Assembly: GCF_006440775.1 (NCBI RefSeq)
Contig: NZ_VFTZ01000024.1
Coordinates: 26,940 to 90,939 of the forward strand
DNA: 64,000 nucleotides
Source of the DNA: Mesorhizobium sp. B2-7-2
GTDB lineage: Bacteria; Pseudomonadota; Alphaproteobacteria; Rhizobiales; Rhizobiaceae
Reading direction: 5' to 3'
The position numbers were made by a program, and so were the translations under genes. Each line of letters starts with the position of its first letter. The stretch's first letter is position 1. The notes beneath the pieces are model-generated. The model saw only the letters and a program-made list of their open reading frames with translations, was not told the origin of the DNA and searched no databases. Below, one piece after another: positions 53,687 through 61,653 of this stretch.

Positions 53687-55909
53687 ATGATCCTGACCCT
53701 GGCGCTGCTGGCGGGCCTTGTCCTTGCCTGGCTGCTGATCGCCGTGATCGAGCGGTTCCGGCTCGACCTGCGCTTCACCCAGGCGCTGCTCTATGTTCCG
53801 TTCAAGCTCGCCTACCGCATCGCCGATAACCGCATCCGCATTGCCCGCAGCGCGAAGACCCCCGTCATCTATGTGGTCTGGCACCAGTCGCGCATCGAGC
53901 CGGCGCTGATGCTGTCGCTGCTTCCCGACGACACGCTGCACATCCTGGACGAGGCTTCGGCGCGCTCGCCATGGCTGGAGCCGTGGCGTGAGCTTGCCCG
54001 CACTATCGCCTTCAACGCCGAGCATATCTTCGTCAGCCGCCGGCTGGTGCGCGTGCTCAAGGGCAAGGGGCGGCTTGCCGTCTATCTGCCGGACAATGTC
54101 GAGCCGGACGTCAAGTCCTTCAGGCTGTTTCGCGCCATCACGCGCATCGCCATGCAGGCCGACGCACGCATCGTGCCAATCTTCGTTGCCGGCACGCGTG
54201 ACCTGCCGGTGTCGCTGACGCCGAAGGAAAAAGCGCCGCGCCACTGGTTCCCGCGGCTTTCGATGAGTGTGCTGGAGCCGATGACCATTGCCGAGCTGGT
54301 GGCGCGCAATCCCGACATGGCGTCCAACACCAATGCGCTGTTCGACCGGTTCGCCGAGGCGCGGCTTTACGGCACCAATCTCGATCGCGGGCTCTTCCTC
54401 GCCATGCGCGACGCCGCCGACCGCATCGGCCCTTCGCGGCCGATCATCGAGGATGTGATTTCCGGTTCGCTCAGCTACCGCAAGCTGTTCATCGGCGCGC
54501 GCGTGCTCGGCCGCCATTTCGAGGCGGTGACGGCGCCCGGCGAAGCGGTCGGCGTGCTGCTGCCCAACGCCAATGGCGTGGTGCTGTCCTTCGTCGGCCT
54601 GGTCTCAGCTGCCCGGGTGGCGGCGATGATCAACTACACCGCCGGCCCGGCGAGCGTGACCGCGGCGATCCGCACTGCCGTCATCAGGACGGTGGTTTCC
54701 TCCCGCGCCTTCATCGAAAAGGCGGGCATCGACGATATCGTCGCCGCGGTCGAGGCGGGTGGCGCCAAGATGCTGTGGCTGGAAGATGTGCGCGCAAATG
54801 TGACGACCCTGGACAAGGTCGCCGCAGCGCTTCTGTGGCGTTTGCCGCTGCAGCGGCAGCAAGCCGCGAAGCCCGCTGTCATCCTGTTCACCTCCGGCTC
54901 GGAAGGCACGCCGAAGGCGGTGGTGCTGTCGAACCGCAACCTGCTTGCCAATGTCATGCAGGCCGAGGCGCGCGTCTCCGTCTCGCCGGCCGACATCCTG
55001 CTCAACGTTCTGCCGGTGTTCCATTCCTTCGGATTGACCGGCGGCACCATCCTGCCGCTGGTGCTGGGCGTTAAGCTGTTCCTTTACCCCTCGCCGCTGC
55101 ATTACAAGATCATCCCCGAGATCGCCCGCAAGGTGAAACCGACCGTGATGTTCGGCACCGACACCTTCCTCGCCAATTACGCGCGCACCGCCAAGGACGG
55201 CGACTTCTCCAGCCTGCGCTTCGTCGTGGCCGGCGCCGAAGCGGTGAAGCCGGAGACGCGGCGCACCTATCGCGACCGCTTCCAGGCCTCGATCGTCGAA
55301 GGCTTCGGGCTGACCGAGGCCGCGCCCGTGGTGGCGGTGAACACCGCCATCCACAGCCGCGACGGCACAGTCGGGCGGCCGCTGCCGGCGATCCGCATGA
55401 AGCTGGAGCCGGTCGAAGGCATCGCCGAGGGCGGCCGGCTGTGGCTCGACGGACCGAACATGATGATGGGCTATATGACCGCCGACCGTCCCGGCGAATT
55501 GCAGCGGCTGGAAGGCTGGCACGATACCGGCGACATCGTCTCGGTCGACCGCGAGGGCTTCATCACCATACGCGGGCGGGCCAAGCGCTTCGCCAAGATC
55601 GCCGGCGAGATGGTGTCGCTGGGCGCCGTCGAGATGCTGGTGCAGTCGCTATGGCCGGAAGAGCGCCACGCGGCGGTGGCAGTGCCCGACAAGAGGCGCG
55701 GCGAGCGCATCGTGCTGGTCACCACCGCCGACGACGCCAATGCCGAGGAGCTGCGCCAGTTCGGCAAGAAAGCCGGCGCGGCCGAATTGATGGTGCCCAA
55801 CGACATCATCAAGGTGGACGATATCCCGGTGCTGGGTTCGGGCAAGACGGATTACATCTCGGCAAGAAAGCTGGCGATCGACCGGCTGGGGCTGAGTGCG
55901 GCGGCCTAG
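53687..55909 (+). CDS. aas: Aas-like bifunctional acyltransferase / acyl-ACP synthetase
   Basis: 740 residues. One membrane segment (about 3-20) is followed by a PlsC-type acyltransferase domain (about 40-220) and an AMP-binding ligase domain (about 270-735) with phosphate loop ILFTSGSEGTPKAV at 399-412, VEGFGLTEAAP and WHDTGDIVS. In Aas this pair activates free fatty acid and reacylates lysophosphatidylethanolamine. The acyltransferase motif is unusual: H66-QSRI-E71, HX4E rather than the canonical HX4D. Placed beside pssA and psd, it fits phospholipid repair. Confidence 0.85.
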   Translation: MILTLALLAGLVLAWLLIAVIERFRLDLRFTQALLYVPFKLAYRIADNRIRIARSAKTPVIYVVWHQSRIEPALMLSLLPDDTLHILDEASARSPWLEPWRELARTIAFNAEHIFVSRRLVRVLKGKGRLAVYLPDNVEPDVKSFRLFRAITRIAMQADARIVPIFVAGTRDLPVSLTPKEKAPRHWFPRLSMSVLEPMTIAELVARNPDMASNTNALFDRFAEARLYGTNLDRGLFLAMRDAADRIGPSRPIIEDVISGSLSYRKLFIGARVLGRHFEAVTAPGEAVGVLLPNANGVVLSFVGLVSAARVAAMINYTAGPASVTAAIRTAVIRTVVSSRAFIEKAGIDDIVAAVEAGGAKMLWLEDVRANVTTLDKVAAALLWRLPLQRQQAAKPAVILFTSGSEGTPKAVVLSNRNLLANVMQAEARVSVSPADILLNVLPVFHSFGLTGGTILPLVLGVKLFLYPSPLHYKIIPEIARKVKPTVMFGTDTFLANYARTAKDGDFSSLRFVVAGAEAVKPETRRTYRDRFQASIVEGFGLTEAAPVVAVNTAIHSRDGTVGRPLPAIRMKLEPVEGIAEGGRLWLDGPNMMMGYMTADRPGELQRLEGWHDTGDIVSVDREGFITIRGRAKRFAKIAGEMVSLGAVEMLVQSLWPEERHAAVAVPDKRRGERIVLVTTADDANAEELRQFGKKAGAAELMVPNDIIKVDDIPVLGSGKTDYISARKLAIDRLGLSAAA

Positions 55910-55918
55910 GGCGCAGCG

Positions 55919-56734
55919 CTACCCGATATCCGACGGCGGCACCTTCTCGCCTTCGCGCATGGCCCGCTTCGAATAGGCGCGCACCGACAACGGCAGGAAA
56001 AGCAGGTACCCAGCGACGGAAGCCGTCAGCGTGTACCAGGGATAGGTCATCAGCAAGAGAATGTAGAGCACGACGCCCAGGATGACCGGCAGCACCCTGT
56101 CGCCCGGCACCTTGACGCTCTTGCCCGAGTAGACCGGTAGGCGGCTGACCAGAAGGAAAGCGACCAGCACGGTGAAGCCGGTGGCGACGAAGGCGGCCGG
56201 CCGGCTGGGCTCCAGACCAAGCCGCAGGAAATAAAGATAGAGCGGGAGCATGACCAGCACAGCACCCGCCGGGGCCGGCACGCCGACGAAATATTCGGTC
56301 TGCCAGGCCGGCTGCTCGGCGTCGTCGGCCAGAACGTTGAAGCGGGCCAGCCGCATGCCGCAGGCGATGGTGAAGAGAAGTGCGGCGATCCAGCCCGGCG
56401 AGCCGGCGCGGTCGAGCAGGAAGGCGTAGAGCACCAGGGCCGGCGCCACGCCGAAATTGACGATATCGGCCAGCGAATCCATCTGCGCGCCGAATTTCGA
56501 GGTCGCCTTCAGCATGCGCGCCAGCCGCCCGTCGATGCCGTCGAGGAAAGCGGCAAGCAGCACCATGACCACAGCGATCTCGAAGCGGTTCTCGAAGGCG
56601 AAGCGGATGCCGGAAAGGCCGGCGCAGATGGCAAGCACGGTGACCAGGTTGGGCAGCACCATGCGCATCGGGATCTCGCGGATGCGCGGACCGCCGCTGG
56701 CATGGGCCTCGAATTTCTTGAACGGCGCGCCCAA
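55919..56734 (-). CDS. pssA: Phosphatidylserine synthase
   Basis: 271 residues from a TTG at 56734, three bases after the psd stop (an ATG at 56668 would cut the N-terminus). The CDP-alcohol phosphotransferase signature DGIDGRLARMLKATSKFGAQMDSLAD has all three conserved Asp/Gly/Arg positions. About eight membrane helices follow, the membrane-bound type-II PssA class usual in rhizobia. It makes phosphatidylserine from CDP-diacylglycerol and serine, which Psd then decarboxylates. Confidence 0.95.
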   Translation of the reverse strand: MGAPFKKFEAHASGGPRIREIPMRMVLPNLVTVLAICAGLSGIRFAFENRFEIAVVMVLLAAFLDGIDGRLARMLKATSKFGAQMDSLADIVNFGVAPALVLYAFLLDRAGSPGWIAALLFTIACGMRLARFNVLADDAEQPAWQTEYFVGVPAPAGAVLVMLPLYLYFLRLGLEPSRPAAFVATGFTVLVAFLLVSRLPVYSGKSVKVPGDRVLPVILGVVLYILLLMTYPWYTLTASVAGYLLFLPLSVRAYSKRAMREGEKVPPSDIG

Positions 56735-56737
56735 CGC

Positions 56738-57436
56738 TCAGGAAACCCTGACCAAGGGCGTGACCGCGGTGCCGCCGAATTCGGCAAGCACGGTCTCGCC
56801 GCCGACCGCCGTCTGGCCGACCGCGACGCGCGGCACGGCGCCCGACGGCAGGAAGACGTCGACGCGCGAGCCGAAGCGGATCAAGCCGAAACGCTCGCCG
56901 ATCGCGATCGTACCGCCGATCTCGGCCCAGCAGACGATGCGCCGTGCCACAAGGCCGGCGATCTGGACAGCGGCAATCGTGCCGTTCGGGCTGTCGATGA
57001 CTAGGCCGTTGCGCTCGTTCTCCGCGCTTGCCTTGTCGAGCTCGGCGTTAAGGAATTTGCCGGGCTTGTGCTCGATGCGCGTGATCCGACCGCGCACCGG
57101 AGCGCGGTTGATGTGGCAGGAAAACACGTTCATGAACACCGAGATGCGGGTCATCTCGCCCGAGCCCAGGCCAAGCTCGCTCGGCGGCACGGCGGGGCCG
57201 ACCGCGGAAATCACGCCATCGGCCGGGCTCACCACCAGCCGGTCGTCGACCGGGGTGACGCGCTCGGGATCGCGGTAGAAATAGATGCACCATGCGGTCA
57301 GGATCAGTCCGATCCAGAACAGGACCGAGGAGAAATAGCCGAGAAACAGCGTCGCCGCGGCGAAGGCGGCGATGAAGGGATAGCCTTCGCGATGGATCGG
57401 AACGAATGTATTCTTGACCGAGTCGAGAAGCGTCAT
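56738..57436 (-). CDS. psd: Phosphatidylserine decarboxylase
   Basis: 232 residues from the ATG at 57436; the family is short in rhizobia. Two membrane segments (about 20-55), SPADGVISAVGP, FMNVFSCHINRAPVRG (active-site His), and the self-processing RFGSRVDVFLP near the C-terminus, where cleavage at Gly-Ser yields the pyruvoyl cofactor. It converts phosphatidylserine to phosphatidylethanolamine. It is coupled to pssA, the standard alphaproteobacterial pair. Confidence 0.96.
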   Translation of the reverse strand: MTLLDSVKNTFVPIHREGYPFIAAFAAATLFLGYFSSVLFWIGLILTAWCIYFYRDPERVTPVDDRLVVSPADGVISAVGPAVPPSELGLGSGEMTRISVFMNVFSCHINRAPVRGRITRIEHKPGKFLNAELDKASAENERNGLVIDSPNGTIAAVQIAGLVARRIVCWAEIGGTIAIGERFGLIRFGSRVDVFLPSGAVPRVAVGQTAVGGETVLAEFGGTAVTPLVRVS

Positions 57437-57612
57437 AGGGCTTGGGGCGGTCCCTGTTTCAGGATGCGCCTCAATAGCGGAAAGCCCCCTTCCCCGCAAC
57501 GCAACAATGGGGGAGGCAGCAACGCCGGCACGCAAGCCTAACTTTTGCTCCGTATGTAGGAACTCGGCTCCGTCACACGTCCTTGGCGAGAGGACACCCA
57601 GGGAGCCCGCCA

Positions 57613-58509
57613 ATGCCTTCGCCGAAACCGTCTTCAATGAGTGCCAAGGTCGTGACAACAGGCCTCGCCTTCGGCGAGTCGCCGCGCTGGCATGACGGCC
57701 GGCTCTGGCTCTGCAACTGGGGTACCGGCGAGATCGTCGCGGTGGACGAAAATGGCCGGAGCGAGGTGATGCTTACCGTGCCGGCCGTCCTGCCCTATTC
57801 GATCGACTGGTTGCCGGATGGCCGGCTTCTGGTGGTCTCGGGCCGGGAAGGCCTGCTGCTCCGGCAGGAGGCAGGCGGGACGCTCGTCACCCATGCCGAT
57901 CTGAGGCATCTGTCGAAGAACCCGTGGAACGAGATCGTCGTCGATGGGCGCGGCAATATCTATGTCAATGGCGGCGGGCCGGCGCCGGCGCCGGGCGAGC
58001 ATTTCGGACCGGGCACGATCGTGCTGGTCGCAGCGGACGGCGGCGTGCGGCAGGTCGCCGAGGATATCGCCTTCGCCAACGGCATGGCGGTGACGCCGGA
58101 CAACAAGACACTGATCGTCGCCGAGTCCCACGCCAGGAGGCTAACCGCCTTCGATATTGGCGAGGACGGGAGCCTTTCCAAGCGGCGCGTCTGGGCCGAT
58201 CTCGGCAACGACTATCCCGACGGGATCTGCATCGATGCCGAAGGCTGTGTCTGGTATGCCGACGTGCCGAACCGCCACTGTGTCAGGGTTCGCGAAGGCG
58301 GCGAGAAAATCGACAGGGTTGAGGTCGATCGCGGCTGCTTTGCCTGCATGTTGGGCGGCGCCGACGGCAGGACGTTGTTCATCGCCGCCGCCGAATGGCG
58401 CGGGTTCGAAAGTATGGTGAGCGACGCCCGCACCGGCCAGGTGCTGAGCGCCGCTGTTTCGGTGCCCGGAGCCGGATGGCCTTCCTATAGTTCGGGCACG
58501 CGCCGATAG
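57613..58509 (+). CDS. SMP-30/gluconolactonase family protein
   Basis: 298 residues from the ATG at 57613, preceded by GGGAG. The six-bladed propeller pattern is visible: GLAFGESPRWHDGRLWLCNW (metal-binding Glu), NEIVVDGRGNIYVNGG, FANGMAVTPDNKTLIVAES and DYPDGICIDAEGCVWYADV (metal-binding Asn and Asp). These enzymes hydrolyse sugar lactones. The 3' end overlaps the opposite-strand ABM gene by 25 bases. Confidence 0.9.
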   Translation: MPSPKPSSMSAKVVTTGLAFGESPRWHDGRLWLCNWGTGEIVAVDENGRSEVMLTVPAVLPYSIDWLPDGRLLVVSGREGLLLRQEAGGTLVTHADLRHLSKNPWNEIVVDGRGNIYVNGGGPAPAPGEHFGPGTIVLVAADGGVRQVAEDIAFANGMAVTPDNKTLIVAESHARRLTAFDIGEDGSLSKRRVWADLGNDYPDGICIDAEGCVWYADVPNRHCVRVREGGEKIDRVEVDRGCFACMLGGADGRTLFIAAAEWRGFESMVSDARTGQVLSAAVSVPGAGWPSYSSGTRR

Positions 58510-58832
58510 TTGGCGATGTCGGCCTTGACGCCGAGGCGCGCGATCGTTTCCTGCGCGCTGAAGGCGATACGCTCATGCGCGGCCTTCACGATCGGCACCG
58601 CCTTGTCAACCGCGGCTTGGCTTTCCCACTCGACCATGGTGACGAGGTTGAACTCGCCCGGGCCGGAGAATTGCTCGAGCAGGAAGTCCTGCACAAAACC
58701 CTCCTGCTGGCGCAGCAATTCATGCGTCATCCTGGCCTTGCTGAGGATTTCGTCGCGCGCTTGCGCCGGCACGACGAATTTATCGACCCGGAACACGCTG
58801 CCGGTGCGGGGATTATTGGCGGTCATTTTCAT
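58485..58832 (-). CDS. Antibiotic biosynthesis monooxygenase (ABM) domain protein
   Basis: 115 residues from the ATG at 58832, with GGAG five bases before. The dimeric ferredoxin-like ABM fold is suggested by FRVDKFVVPAQARDEILSKA, FVQDFLLEQ and FNLVTMVEWESQAAVDKAV. Members include quinol monooxygenases and many of unknown function. Convergent and overlapping with the SMP-30 gene. Catalytic role not evident. Confidence 0.82.
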   Translation of the reverse strand: MKMTANNPRTGSVFRVDKFVVPAQARDEILSKARMTHELLRQQEGFVQDFLLEQFSGPGEFNLVTMVEWESQAAVDKAVPIVKAAHERIAFSAQETIARLGVKADIANYRRVPEL

Positions 58833-58919
58833 CCATCTCCGATTTGGAAGGTTTGCCTGGCAGGTGGCTCGGAGACGGTTTGCAAGCTCAAGATAGGTTG
58901 AGGTCAAGGGGAATTTTTG

Positions 58920-59157
58920 TCCTTCCCTTCTCCCCTTGTGGGGTGAGAAGCGGTCCGCGTTAGCGGACGAAAAGCCAATTGCTTGGCTTTTCGAGCTTCG
59001 AACGCCCTGAGCCTGCGAAGGGCCGGGCGGTGGATCGGCGCGATAGCGCCGAGCCGGATGAGGGGTGTTCCAGGGAACGCCAGCGTCTCACTCCGCTGGA
59101 ACACCCCTCATCCGGCCGCTTCGCGGCCACCTTCTCCCACAAGGGGAGAAGGAAGAG
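58920..59157. repeat. Large palindromic repeat (family 1) downstream of the Atm1-type gene
   Basis: TTCCCTTCTCCCCTTGTGGGGTGAGAAG ... ATGAGGGGTGTTCC on the left (to about 59074) is inverted as GGAACACCCCTCATCCG ... CTTCTCCCACAAGGGGAGAAGG on the right (from about 59096). It ends seven bases before the Atm1 stop codon. Same family as 15794-15984. Confidence 0.82.
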
Positions 59158-59163
59158 CCACAG

Positions 59164-61047
59164 CTAGCTCACCTCCGAAGTCCTCCTGCGCACAATAACC
59201 CCAAACTCGTCGCTCTCGCGGGCGATGCGCAGGCGCTCCTCGGCTTCGGTCGCCTCGCGCTGGCGGTCCCACATCGAGGCGTAGAGGCCGTGCTTGGCAA
59301 GCAGCGCCGCATGGGTGCCGCGCTCGGCGATCTGGCCGTCCTTCAGCACGATGATCTCGTCGGCCGAAATCACCGTCGACAGCCGGTGAGCAATGACGAT
59401 CGTGGTACGGCCCTTGCTGACCAGGTCGAGGGCTGCCTGGATCTCCTGCTCGGTCTGGGTGTCCAGCGCCGAGGTCGCCTCGTCCAGCATCAGGATCGGC
59501 GGCGCCTTCAGGATGGTGCGGGCGATCGCCACGCGCTGCTTCTCGCCGCCCGAAAGTTTCAGCCCGCGCTCCCCGACCATTGACTTGTAGCCCTCTGGCA
59601 GCTTCTGGATGAACGGGCCGATCTGGGCGAGCTCGGCCGCCTTGCGCACCTCCTCCTCGCTGGCGCCGACGCGACCGTAGCGGATGTTGTAGGCGATGGT
59701 GTCGTTGAACAGGACGGTGTCCTGCGGCACCATGCCGAGCACCGCCCGCAGGCTCTCCTGCGTGACGTCGCGGATGTCCTGCCCGTCGATCAGCACCTTG
59801 CCGCCCTGAACGTCGTAGAAACGGAACAGCAGCCGGGAGATGGTCGACTTGCCGGCGCCGGACGGGCCCACGATCGCAACCGTCTTGCCGGCCGGCACCT
59901 CGAAGGAGACGCCCTTCAGGATCTTGCGGTTGGGATCATAGGAGAAATGCACGTCGCGGAACTCGACCTTGCCGGGCCCGACCTTCAAAGGCTTGGCATC
60001 CGGCTTGTCGACGATCTCCTGGGGCACGTCGAGCAGGTCGAACATATGCTCGATATCGGTCAACCCTTGCCTTATTTCGCGGTAGATGAAGCCGATGAAA
60101 TTGAGCGGCACCGAAAGCTGGATCAGCATGGCGTTGATGAAGACGAAATCGCCGACCGTCTGCCTGCCGGCCTGCACCTCCAGCGCCGACATGCACATGA
60201 CGATGACCGTGCCGAGGCCGAAGATGAGGCCCTGGCCGAAGTTCAGCCAGCCGAGCGAGGTCCAGGTCTTCGTCGCGGCGATCTCGTAGCGTGCCATCGA
60301 GCGGTCGAAGCGCTCGGCCTCCATGCGCTCATTGGTGAAGTATTTGACCGTCTCGAAGTTGAGCAGCGAGTCGATCGCCTTGGTGTTGGCGTCGGTGTCG
60401 CTGTCGTTCATGTCACGGCGGATCGAGATGCGCCAGTCGCTCGCCTTGACGGTGAACCAGACATAGAGGCTGACGGTGACGGCGACCACGGCGACGTATT
60501 TCCAGCCATAGGTGAAGGCAAATATGCCGGCTGTCAGCGCGAATTCGAGAATGGTCGGCGCCGTGTTCAGCATGATGAAGCGCACGATCGTCTCGATGCC
60601 CTTGGTGCCGCGCTCGATGATGCGCGACAGGCCGCCGGTGCGGCGCTCGAGATGGAAGCGCAGCGACAGCTGATGCATATGGACGAAGGTGCGGAAGGCG
60701 AGCTGGCGCACCGCATACTGGCCGACACGGGCGAACAGCGCGTCGCGCAGCTGGTTGAAGCCGAGCTGGATCAGGCGCAGCACGTTATAGGCGATGACCA
60801 GCGCCACCGGCGCCAGCAGGAAGGATGGCAGCGGCGGCGGTGTCTTCGAGCCATGGGCCAGCGCATCGGTCGCCCATTTGAAGAAATACGGGCCGGCGAC
60901 CAAGGTGACCTTGGCGACGACCAGAAGCAGCGTCGCCCAGGTGACGCGGGCTCTGAGATCGGCGCGGTCGGCCGGCCACATATAGGGCCACAGATTGCGC
61001 AGGGTGGTGAGGGTGCCGGCTTCGGCGGATACGGTCTTTTCGGCCAC
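59164..61047 (-). CDS. Atm1-type ABC transporter (permease-ATPase fusion)
   Basis: 627 residues from a GTG at 61047 that overlaps the ArsR stop (TAGTG). Six membrane helices (about 35-320) with FHLERRTGGLSRIIERGTKGIE and FETVKYFTNERMEAERFDRSM, typical of the Atm1/HMT1/ABCB7 branch. The ATPase has Walker A GPSGAGKST, signature LSGGEKQRVAIAR and Walker B ILMLDEATSALD. Family members export glutathione-linked sulfur or metal species; the bacterial homologue is tied to heavy-metal tolerance. The ArsR partner supports metal-induced control. Confidence 0.93.
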   Translation of the reverse strand: MAEKTVSAEAGTLTTLRNLWPYMWPADRADLRARVTWATLLLVVAKVTLVAGPYFFKWATDALAHGSKTPPPLPSFLLAPVALVIAYNVLRLIQLGFNQLRDALFARVGQYAVRQLAFRTFVHMHQLSLRFHLERRTGGLSRIIERGTKGIETIVRFIMLNTAPTILEFALTAGIFAFTYGWKYVAVVAVTVSLYVWFTVKASDWRISIRRDMNDSDTDANTKAIDSLLNFETVKYFTNERMEAERFDRSMARYEIAATKTWTSLGWLNFGQGLIFGLGTVIVMCMSALEVQAGRQTVGDFVFINAMLIQLSVPLNFIGFIYREIRQGLTDIEHMFDLLDVPQEIVDKPDAKPLKVGPGKVEFRDVHFSYDPNRKILKGVSFEVPAGKTVAIVGPSGAGKSTISRLLFRFYDVQGGKVLIDGQDIRDVTQESLRAVLGMVPQDTVLFNDTIAYNIRYGRVGASEEEVRKAAELAQIGPFIQKLPEGYKSMVGERGLKLSGGEKQRVAIARTILKAPPILMLDEATSALDTQTEQEIQAALDLVSKGRTTIVIAHRLSTVISADEIIVLKDGQIAERGTHAALLAKHGLYASMWDRQREATEAEERLRIARESDEFGVIVRRRTSEVS

Positions 61048-61382
61048 TAGTCTTGCCTTATGGGTGAGAGGCTGGGGCAGCAGGAGTTGACGAGCTGGGT
61101 GAGCGAAGCGGAGACACCCGCAAGGGCGGCGTGGTCGACCGCGTAGCGCGAGCGCTGCCGGTCGGCCTCGAAACGGACGAGCCCGGCCTCGACCAGCACC
61201 TTCAGATGCTGCGAAACGGTCGACTGCGCGAGATCGAGGTGATCGACCACCTCACGGCAGGAGCAGCAGCGGCTGGCCGAGAGATGTTTCAGGATCTCGA
61301 TGCGCGCCGGATGCGACAGCGCCGCCAGCCGCGCGGCAATGGCGCGGCTTTCGGTGCAGCGGGTGTCGGGGGATTCGGACAT
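61047..61382 (-). CDS. ArsR family transcriptional regulator
   Basis: 111 residues. A winged helix-turn-helix (RLAALSHPARIEILKHLSAS ... LAQSTVSQHLKVLVEAGLVR). Cysteines 39, 40 and 42 (SRCCSCREVV) lie where ArsR-type metalloid sensors place their ligands, with more at 9, 101 and 102. Binding of a thiophilic ion would release DNA and allow expression. It is translationally coupled to the Atm1-type exporter, so it probably autoregulates that operon. Confidence 0.93.
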   Translation of the reverse strand: MSESPDTRCTESRAIAARLAALSHPARIEILKHLSASRCCSCREVVDHLDLAQSTVSQHLKVLVEAGLVRFEADRQRSRYAVDHAALAGVSASLTQLVNSCCPSLSPIRQD

Positions 61383-61453
61383 CGTTCATCGGCGATAGAC
61401 GATGAACGATGGGAGGGCAAGCTAGGCGCATGGGTAGAATGGCCGGAGCTGCT

Positions 61454-61637
61454 GATCTCCCCCCTCGTGGGGGAGATGGCCGGCAGGCCAGAGGGGGGCG
61501 CGAAGGAACGCGACCAATCAAAATAAGGTGGTACATCGCTGGCGTCGGCGATTTGCGGGAAGCAGCAAGACTGACAAGTCGGCGGGACAGCGCCCCCCTC
61601 TGCCCTGCCGGGCATCTCCCCCACAAGGGCGGAGATT
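61454..61637. repeat. Palindromic repeat (family 2) between arsR and the LysM gene
   Basis: GATCTCCCCCCTCGTGGGGGAGATGGCCGGCAGGCCAGAGGGGGGCG (from 61454) is inverted at about 61588-61637. It fills most of the spacer between the LysM stop and the arsR start. Confidence 0.8.
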
Positions 61638-61653
61638 GGCTATTCGCCAACCC

